35,700 nt of DNA from an uncultured Lachnospiraceae bacterium (GTDB taxonomy: Bacteria; Bacillota; Clostridia; Lachnospirales; Lachnospiraceae). Location: the NCBI GenBank assembly GCA_949076555.1, contig CARUOB010000028.1, positions 1 to 35,700 of the forward strand. Reading direction: 5' to 3'. Positions 30,435 to 35,700 of this stretch are shown piece by piece; position 1 is the stretch's first letter; every line of letters starts with the position of its first letter. Both the position numbers and the translations under genes were made by a program. The notes below the pieces were generated by a model. That model was not told the DNA's origin. It did not search any database and was given only the letters and a program-made list of their open reading frames with translations.

Positions 30435-31427
30435 CTACTTGCCGGATTGACTCTGTCCCGGCATCAGATAAAGCGTGTTCGTCTGCTCCTCGTAACGGTA
30501 AGAAAGTGATTCTGACGAAAGAGCATCCATCTTCTCATCCAGCTTTTCATCCAGTTCCCGGCTCATTTCCTCATTCTTTTTCTGCATTTCCTCCAACGCT
30601 TTGCGCAATTCCTTTTCCAGATCCTCCATATCCTTTCCGAGACCGTCCAAGCGTTCTTCCAGATCGTCTAAGTTTTCGCTCACAGTTGTCTTGAGACGCT
30701 CCTCCACTTTTGCGAGCTTATTCCAGAGCTTTTCGTCCTCTTTTCGAAGCTCCTTGATCTTATCGTAGACACTCGACAACTCAGAACGCACCTGCCCCAG
30801 TTCTACCCGGATATCACCGATCTGCGCTTGAATCGCCGGAATCTTTTCCCGCTCGATCGTCTGCACCACACCCGTTAAATCTGTCAGTCTAGCCTCCAGC
30901 GTTTTGACACTTTCCATAACGACTTTTGTTTCTTTTTCCAAAACCGTCAGTTTTTCCGTCACCTTTTCCGAAATTTTGGATTCTCCTTCCCGATATTCTC
31001 TGACAATCTCCGCAATCTCCTTCTGCACCTGCTCCAATGCTTCCTGCAGCTCCTTCACTTTCTCCGACAGAGAATTTGTATTTGTAAGATACTCCTGCCG
31101 CAGCTCTTCCCCCGAATCCCGGGACATATACTCTTTCATTTTCTCTTCATTGGTTGCTGCCACAAGCCCCTGCGCTTCCTGTAGAGCGAGCATATCCTGC
31201 GCATCCTGCATAGCCTGTGCTTCCTGCAGTTTTCTCGCCTCCTCCGCCGCTTCTTCTCTCCTTTTTTCCTGCACACCGTAACCCCACCACAGGAGCAGTA
31301 CGATAGCCACCACTACTACAACCCCTACGATAAGAATAACTGCCTGTGGAAACTGACCGTCTTCCCTTTCCGGATCTTCACGCCATTCGTTAAAATAATC
31401 TGACACTTTTGTCATAAATTCGCGCAT
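30435..31427 (-). CDS. Membrane-anchored long coiled-coil protein
   Basis: A 330-residue protein with a cytoplasmic N-terminus of about 27 residues, one strong transmembrane helix (AVILIVGVVVVVAIVLLLWW, residues 29-48) and then about 260 residues of almost unbroken Glu/Lys/Leu heptads, predicted as coiled coil. The end (YRYEEQTNTLYLMPGQSQSGK) leaves the coil. The positive-inside rule is ambiguous, but the coil is probably extracytoplasmic, like the two exported proteins encoded downstream. No enzymatic motif is seen. AAGGAGG lies upstream of ATG. It is first in the 28200-31427 cassette. Confidence 0.85.
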   Translation of the reverse strand: MREFMTKVSDYFNEWREDPEREDGQFPQAVILIVGVVVVVAIVLLLWWGYGVQEKRREEAAEEARKLQEAQAMQDAQDMLALQEAQGLVAATNEEKMKEYMSRDSGEELRQEYLTNTNSLSEKVKELQEALEQVQKEIAEIVREYREGESKISEKVTEKLTVLEKETKVVMESVKTLEARLTDLTGVVQTIEREKIPAIQAQIGDIRVELGQVRSELSSVYDKIKELRKEDEKLWNKLAKVEERLKTTVSENLDDLEERLDGLGKDMEDLEKELRKALEEMQKKNEEMSRELDEKLDEKMDALSSESLSYRYEEQTNTLYLMPGQSQSGK

Positions 31428-31664
31428 ATTCTCTCTGTTACCTCCTTATTAACCTTCTGTTTTTCAATGTGCCATTAGTACCAATCTTTTTGTCTTTTCC
31501 TGTTGGAATATCCGGCGAACTGCCGCAGACCCGTACATAGAAGTCCCGGGAATATATAATGTACGGAATAAAGTATACTTTAATCTTTCCAAAGATTGTA
31601 TGATTACCATACCAGATGCCATTCCCATTTACAATATCGGAATGTTGCACAAGTTTTTAGACAC
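31428..31664 (-). promoter_or_regulatory. Leader/promoter region of the 28200-31427 cassette
   Basis: A 237-nt AT-rich gap with no convincing promoter, although TATACT and TATATT hexamers occur near 31555-31575. CCGTACAT (31531-31538) and ATGTACGG (31559-31566) form an 8-bp perfect inverted repeat with a 20-nt spacing. A 70-codon GTG-initiated frame (31438-31650) covers most of the gap but has no ribosome site and is not accepted. Confidence 0.4.
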
Positions 31665-31709
31665 AAAAAAGCCCGTGTGCATCTGTGATCCCGATGCATA
31701 CGGGCTTTT
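31665..31709 (-). terminator. Terminator of the methionine aminopeptidase gene
   Basis: GCCCGTGTGCAT/ATGCATACGGGC forms a 12-bp stem (one G-T) with an 11-nt loop. Six T residues follow on the minus strand and four on the plus strand, so it may work in both directions. Confidence 0.95.
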
Positions 31710-31790
31710 ACCGATCCAAACGAAATAACGTTTCCTGCATTTTTCTTATAATTCTTGTGTAAACTTTCCATGCCTGCTACAGACAACGTC

Positions 31791-32663
31791 TCAGTATGTT
31801 AAGATCTCGTAACCGTCCTCCGTCACCGCCAGCGTCACTTCCCACTGGGCGGAAGGTTTGCCGTCGTCGGTGTAGACCGTCCATCCATCCTCGTCGTCAA
31901 TGTAAATATCTGCCTTACCCATATTTACCATAGGTTCAATCGTAAAGACCATTCCCGGCACCATCAGCATTTCCGTGCCCTTACGGGTCACATAGCTGAC
32001 AAACGGTTCCTCATGAAATTCCAGCCCGATGCCGTGCCCGCCGATCTCCCGTACAATGGAATAGCCGTTCTGCTTCGCGTAGTCGTTGATCGCCTGCGCC
32101 ATATCCCCAAGAAAGTTCCAAGGCTTCACCTGCTTAAGCCCCACGTCGATGCATTCCTTTGCTACCCGCACAAGCCTCTGCGTCTCCTCCGGTACATTTC
32201 CCAGCATAAACATGCGGGAAGAGTCCGAAAAATACCCATTATATATAGTAGATACGTCCACATTGACGATATCGCCGTCCTTCAGCAAACGGTTTTCATC
32301 GGGAATGCCATGGCACACCACCTCGTTGATGGAAGTACAGACACTTTTGGGAAATCCTTCGTAACCCAAAGGCGCGGCAATTCCGCCCATCTCCTTCGTC
32401 ATATCCCGGACGATCTTATCAATTTCTTCCGTGCACATGCCGATATGGATTTGCCGCCCAATCTCATCCAGAATAGCAATATTCAGCCTGCTGCTTTCTC
32501 GGATTCCCTGAAGCTGTTCCGGGGTCTTCAAGATATCGTGGCGCGGAACGATATGTCCCTGCCTCTCATAGCTTTCAATCCTTTCGTCCATCGCCATATG
32601 ACAGGCCTTATATTTTCTGCCGCTGCCGCACCAGCAGGCGTCGTTTCTTCCCAGTTTTTTCAT
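31791..32663 (-). CDS. map: Type I methionine aminopeptidase with N-terminal SEC-C zinc motif
   Basis: A 290-residue enzyme that removes the initiator methionine from new proteins. The N-terminus carries a SEC-C metal motif (CWCGSGRKYKACH, Cys10, Cys12, Cys21, His22), a known extension in Clostridia that may aid ribosome docking. The pita-bread catalytic domain has all five metal ligands: Asp in VNVDVST, Asp in YFSDSSRMF, His in GGHGIGLEFHE, Glu in TIEPMV and Glu in AQWEVTLAV. CGGAGAGG precedes ATG. It stands alone with a strong terminator, away from the ribosomal protein operon that often contains map, so it may be a second copy. Confidence 0.96.
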   Translation of the reverse strand: MKKLGRNDACWCGSGRKYKACHMAMDERIESYERQGHIVPRHDILKTPEQLQGIRESSRLNIAILDEIGRQIHIGMCTEEIDKIVRDMTKEMGGIAAPLGYEGFPKSVCTSINEVVCHGIPDENRLLKDGDIVNVDVSTIYNGYFSDSSRMFMLGNVPEETQRLVRVAKECIDVGLKQVKPWNFLGDMAQAINDYAKQNGYSIVREIGGHGIGLEFHEEPFVSYVTRKGTEMLMVPGMVFTIEPMVNMGKADIYIDDEDGWTVYTDDGKPSAQWEVTLAVTEDGYEILTY

Positions 32664-32760
32664 TGTGAAATCCTCTCCGTTTCCTTAACCTTATTTATCA
32701 TATCACATTGGTCAAGGAAATGGGAGGGGGAAAAGGATTTGTGTAAATGGTTAAATTCCG

Positions 32761-32794
32761 AAAGCGGGCGTACCCCGGAAGGAACCGCCCGCTT
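32761..32794 (-). terminator. Hairpin terminator of the Uma2 gene
   Basis: AAGCGGGCG/CGCCCGCTT perfect 9-bp stem with a 15-nt loop directly after the stop codon. On the minus strand only TTTCGG follows, so the T run is weak. Confidence 0.6.
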
Positions 32795-32799
32795 CTAAA

Positions 32800-33612
32800 C
32801 TAATGTTTACTTCCATAATGCCGGGCAATCTCATCCCGGCTGATGTCCTTATAAATTTCATTCTGAGTCACCGCTTTACACACCGCATCAAAGTCGGGCA
32901 AAACTGCTTTCAACGAGTATATCAGGGCCGCAAGTCCCTGCTGTATGCCCTGTTGAATCGCATCCTCCCGTTCCTCTGTAAGCACCTCATCCAATGTTCC
33001 ATGCAGATTGGCCAGATCAAGATACAGGTCGTCGTAAACACCCACCTTAATCCGTTCGGAAAAGGAACGCTGCACAGGCATATCCCCATGTTCCAGACCA
33101 TAAATGGTCACCTGTTCAGACTTCGGGTCGACAATCCAGTACTCCCGCACACCGGATTCCTGATACAGGGCCAGCTTACGAATATAGTCCATCTTCCTGC
33201 TGGACGGCGAAACAATCTCGATCACCAAATCCGGCGCTCCCTTACACCCTTTTCTCTCCAGTTTTCCTTCATCGCAGATCAGAGAAATATCCGGCATAAC
33301 ATAGTTATGGATATCTTTTTTGATATATACACCGAAAGGCGCAGGAACTACCCTACATTTTCCCTTCTTCCTCTGAATGTAAAGTTCGATCTGAAAGCTC
33401 AGCCCCATCAGAATATCCTGATGGTCAAACTCGGGTGCTTCCATGATAAACAGCTCGCCGTCAATCAGCTCGACGCGTACCTCTTCCGGCAATGCCTCGA
33501 TATCCGCAACTGTGTACTGCCATTTTCCTTTTCTTGTCAGTCCCATCCTCTCCAGATCTTCCTGTGTCAGGTTCATTTCCGATTCCTCTTTTCTGATTCT
33601 TGCGTACTCCAT
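32800..33612 (-). CDS. Uma2 family (DUF820) nuclease-fold protein
   Basis: A 270-residue protein with the Uma2 PD-(D/E)xK-like fold. Visible marks are RVELIDGELFIMEAPEFDHQ, YVMPDISLICDE, and APDLVIEIVSPSSRKMDYIRKLALYQESGVREYWIVDP, containing the putative catalytic Asp and Glu. Uma2 proteins are predicted endonucleases, widely dispersed and often multicopy; their role is unsettled. After the core comes a C-terminal extension with QQGIQQG and a helical tail. AGGAGG lies 5 nt before ATG. It has a strong own promoter at 33798-33826 with a leader of about 180 nt. Confidence 0.93.
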   Translation of the reverse strand: MEYARIRKEESEMNLTQEDLERMGLTRKGKWQYTVADIEALPEEVRVELIDGELFIMEAPEFDHQDILMGLSFQIELYIQRKKGKCRVVPAPFGVYIKKDIHNYVMPDISLICDEGKLERKGCKGAPDLVIEIVSPSSRKMDYIRKLALYQESGVREYWIVDPKSEQVTIYGLEHGDMPVQRSFSERIKVGVYDDLYLDLANLHGTLDEVLTEEREDAIQQGIQQGLAALIYSLKAVLPDFDAVCKAVTQNEIYKDISRDEIARHYGSKH

Positions 33613-33710
33613 AAATACCTCCTTCTGTGGTGCGGCGGTAGATGCAAGTCGACTGCAGCGGGCCGCTCCGACAATGGTAAATATGGAATATCCGTTTCAT
33701 TCCCTGCATC

Positions 33711-33747
33711 TCTGCCGTTAATTAGTATTGGTTGAGTAAACGGCAGA
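33711..33747 (-). repeat. Perfect inverted repeat in the Uma2 leader
   Basis: TCTGCCGTT (33711-33719) and AACGGCAGA (33739-33747) are a perfect 9-bp inverted repeat separated by 19 nt. It lies about 50 nt after the predicted transcription start, so it could be an operator or an RNA hairpin. Confidence 0.65.
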
Positions 33748-33797
33748 AATTGCCAGAATGTGCGAATGCACGGTTCTTGTGATCACTCGATGGGTTA

Positions 33798-33826
33798 AGT
33801 ATACAGCAGTGACAGGGGGATGTCAA
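33798..33826 (-). promoter_or_regulatory. Promoter of the Uma2 gene
   Basis: Minus strand perfect TTGACA (33821-33826), 17-nt spacer, TATACT (33798-33803). Nothing else is recognised in the 33613-34012 gap except the inverted repeat at 33711-33747; 33830-34012 is AT-rich and empty. Confidence 0.88.
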
Positions 33827-34012
33827 TAAAAAACAGAGAAATAATTAAACGTAATTTCGACATGTTTATTCATTGACTGATTCATGTGCTGCGTCTGCTC
33901 TAAAGATTACTAATTATTTTTAGCAGATTTCAAATAGATGTAAATATAGATATGTTTAAGCTGAAAAAAAGCCACAACAAATACATGCATTTATCTGAAT
34001 ATTCCTCATAGC

Positions 34013-35314
34013 CTAAATCGGATTATATTTACTATAACTCTTAATAACTTCTGCTGTTATTATTACTACAAGTATTGTATATGGAACCAAAGACAAAGAC
34101 GTTGCAATTGCTGCACCCACAGCGCCAAATCGCGGTATCAAAAGCCAATTAAGAAAAAGATTAAGTCCAATTACCGTACAATAACACAGACTCTTAATTC
34201 TTGCCTTGCCTTGAAAATCCAAAAAAGTAGCAAAAAAAGTAGAAATACTATACATAAAATAGTAAGGAGTTAAATATTTAAGTATCCTGCCTGCGTCCCG
34301 ATATTCTCTGCCATACATTAATATAATCATAAAACTTCCAAAAAACAAGAAAGCTCCTGTCACGACCAGCGAAATCAACACATTAATGCCACTCATTTTC
34401 AATAACTTCGATCGCTTTTCAATTATATTCTCCATCGTTAGCACCGAAAATGATGTCATACATCCAACTGTCAAAGCATAATTGACATGAGTTGCCTTTG
34501 AGCAAAGATTTTTTGCAATGCCATAAGTTGCGACTTGAACTTTTGATGACAATACACCAAGCATAAGTGTATCCATCTCAACCAAAACCATTCCGCCGAT
34601 ACTACTAATTGCTATCGGAATCGCATATTTAAAAATCTTTCCCATAACGGAACGATGTCCATCTGCTTTTCTAGGCAAAATCCCTGCCTCAGAAATGTGC
34701 CGCAAACATGCCGTTCCAAATACAAATACAATAGTCCCACCACACACATATCCGAATGCTATTGCTTCTACCCTTTTAAACATGATCAAAAATAATAATG
34801 ACCAAAGAAAGTATCCTGCAAATTCTAAAATTGTTATACCACAAAGCTTTTTAAAATCGCTCAATCCCATAAACAATTCTTTAAAAAATTCGGTAAATGA
34901 ATTCAAAAATACCAATAAACCTGCCAAAAGGCATAATTGGTATAAACTTGGATATCTATTTGGATATCCCAAACATTTCGCAAGCGGAAATGCTATGAGT
35001 ATAAGTATCACACCAATAACGATACTTACAATCAGCCTTAATAGGAAAGATGCTTGTATAGTCTTCGTCAATAATTCTCTGACAGGCTCCTTGGAAACAA
35101 ATACTTTCGTCGATGAATTAATTCCACACCATCCGGTATAAAACATCATCGTCAACACTGCGTAAAAAAATACCCACTCTGCATATTCCTCTGGTGCCAA
35201 TATCCTTGCACATGCTATATCAAATGCCATATATAGCAACATAGCAGCCACTTTTCCACTCAGCGTATATAATGTATTTTTCAAAATGCTATGTTGAATT
35301 ATCTTTTTTAACAT
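34013..35314 (-). CDS. Polysaccharide flippase (Wzx / MATE-like exporter)
   Basis: A 433-residue, very hydrophobic protein with about 12-14 predicted membrane helices. The start (HSILKNTLYTLSGKVAAMLLYMAF), the ACARILAPEEYAEWVFFYAVLTMM loop and the end (FGAVGAAIATSLSLVPYTILVVI) match the oligosaccharide flippase/PST family. Members flip lipid-linked sugar repeat units across the membrane for capsule or surface polysaccharide. The gene is visibly more AT-rich than the rest of the window, including codon third positions, which suggests horizontal origin. Its ribosome site is weak. No terminator is clear downstream. Other cluster genes would be expected to the right of the window. Confidence 0.92.
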   Translation of the reverse strand: MLKKIIQHSILKNTLYTLSGKVAAMLLYMAFDIACARILAPEEYAEWVFFYAVLTMMFYTGWCGINSSTKVFVSKEPVRELLTKTIQASFLLRLIVSIVIGVILILIAFPLAKCLGYPNRYPSLYQLCLLAGLLVFLNSFTEFFKELFMGLSDFKKLCGITILEFAGYFLWSLLFLIMFKRVEAIAFGYVCGGTIVFVFGTACLRHISEAGILPRKADGHRSVMGKIFKYAIPIAISSIGGMVLVEMDTLMLGVLSSKVQVATYGIAKNLCSKATHVNYALTVGCMTSFSVLTMENIIEKRSKLLKMSGINVLISLVVTGAFLFFGSFMIILMYGREYRDAGRILKYLTPYYFMYSISTFFATFLDFQGKARIKSLCYCTVIGLNLFLNWLLIPRFGAVGAAIATSLSLVPYTILVVIITAEVIKSYSKYNPI

Positions 35315-35412
35315 CTTTTCAGCTTTCCCATAGGTAAATACATAATTAGTCGGATGAAACTGCTTAAAAAATACTCTTTATTATTCCATAACCAATGCAA
35401 CAAAATTCTTTG

Positions 35413-35652
35413 TTAAATCTTTATGCTTTTATAGCTTAAGATAAAATAAAATCTTGGCAAGAAATAATCATATATATTACTATTCATCATGTTAAATCTC
35501 TGACTTTTCCAAAGCTTTACTTGTCCATTATCAAAATCAACTCTGCCAACATCTGTATACCTAGGTTCCTCCAAGTCATGCACGGTTTCACCAATTTTGT
35601 ACTCAATGTCAACAGACTTGACACACATCTTTTTCATTCCGCGCATCGTCAT
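35413..35652 (-). CDS. Small hypothetical protein, possibly a gene fragment
   Basis: A 79-codon frame (MTMRGMKKMCVKSVDIEYKI...) that I do not recognise. The N-terminal half looks protein-like (IGETVHDLEEPRYTDVGRVDF), while the C-terminal end (FLPRFYFILSYKSIKI) reads like AT-rich run-off. No good Shine-Dalgarno is seen. It may be the remains of a longer gene cut at the edge of the AT-rich segment. Confidence 0.35.
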   Translation of the reverse strand: MTMRGMKKMCVKSVDIEYKIGETVHDLEEPRYTDVGRVDFDNGQVKLWKSQRFNMMNSNIYDYFLPRFYFILSYKSIKI

Positions 35653-35658
35653 ATCGTG

Positions 35659-35700
35659 TCAGATTTCATCAATCAGCCGTATGATGTCCTTAAAAGGCAT
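35659..35700 (-). CDS. Possible C-terminal end of a gene entering from the right
   Basis: The minus-strand frame at the window edge reads MPFKDIIRLIDEI then TGA, with better-than-background composition. It could be the tail of a partial gene; 42 nt are too few to identify it. Confidence 0.25.
   Translation of the reverse strand: MPFKDIIRLIDEI

Noticed and set aside
31438..31650. 70-codon minus-strand frame upstream of the coiled-coil gene
   Set aside because: It starts with GTG without a ribosome site and its last codons are the ribosome site of the next gene; better read as leader.

Overview
The window reads as a chromosomal segment from a low-to-mid GC Clostridia, most likely Lachnospiraceae. 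The basis is the 5' end of a 16S rRNA with a clostridial V1 region, a large Bacillus/Clostridium-type SRP RNA, strong AGGAGG ribosome binding sites, a SEC-C methionine aminopeptidase, and families I recall as typical of Lachnospiraceae (DUF5711- and DUF6128-like proteins). Nearly everything is on the minus strand. The exceptions are a plus-strand tRNA-Ser, SRP RNA and radical-SAM gene in the middle.

Layout by position. 1-441: start of an rRNA operon (minus) with its leader and promoter. 492-3544: an envelope-like trio, CvpA-like, membrane-anchored DUF5711 beta-propeller and membrane-anchored LysM protein. 3814-9504: the DNA-maintenance block tadA, pfkA, dnaX, ybaB, recR, with galM at its end; a structured dispersed repeat occurs twice here. 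9704-11188 (plus): tRNA-Ser(CGA), terminator, SRP RNA and a PflA-like radical SAM protein. 11193-15074: a DUF6128-like protein with a 39-bp tandem repeat, a PucR/CdaR-type regulator and an orphan MsmK/UgpC sugar-ABC ATPase. 15377-18713: a csoR-copA copper efflux operon with a textbook CsoR operator and a CopZ-like domain fused to the end of CopA. 18857-22870: a c-di-GMP block (Cache-GGDEF cyclase, YesL protein, tandem HD/HD-GYP protein) plus a GNAT acetyltransferase. 22929-24499: a cysteine-rich unknown and a D-lactate dehydrogenase. 24593-28115: metG, a monoacylglycerol-lipase-like hydrolase and a small protein with 11-residue amphipathic repeats. 28200-31427: a three-gene cassette of unknown role (coiled-coil membrane protein and two exported proteins). 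31791-33826: methionine aminopeptidase and a Uma2 nuclease-fold protein. 34013-35700: an AT-rich polysaccharide flippase and fragments, probably the edge of a surface-polysaccharide cluster.

Functional themes. The tRNA-Ser/tadA/SRP RNA/dnaX/ybaB/recR neighbourhood matches the arrangement known in Bacillus subtilis, but here the RNA genes point away from tadA. Copper homeostasis is a self-contained autoregulated unit. Cyclase and HD-GYP genes for making and degrading c-di-GMP lie side by side. The least explained parts are the exported cassette at 28200-31427, the structured repeat shared by the ybaB and pfkA leaders, and the repeat-rich DUF6128-like gene. All calls come from reading the sequence; no database search was run.
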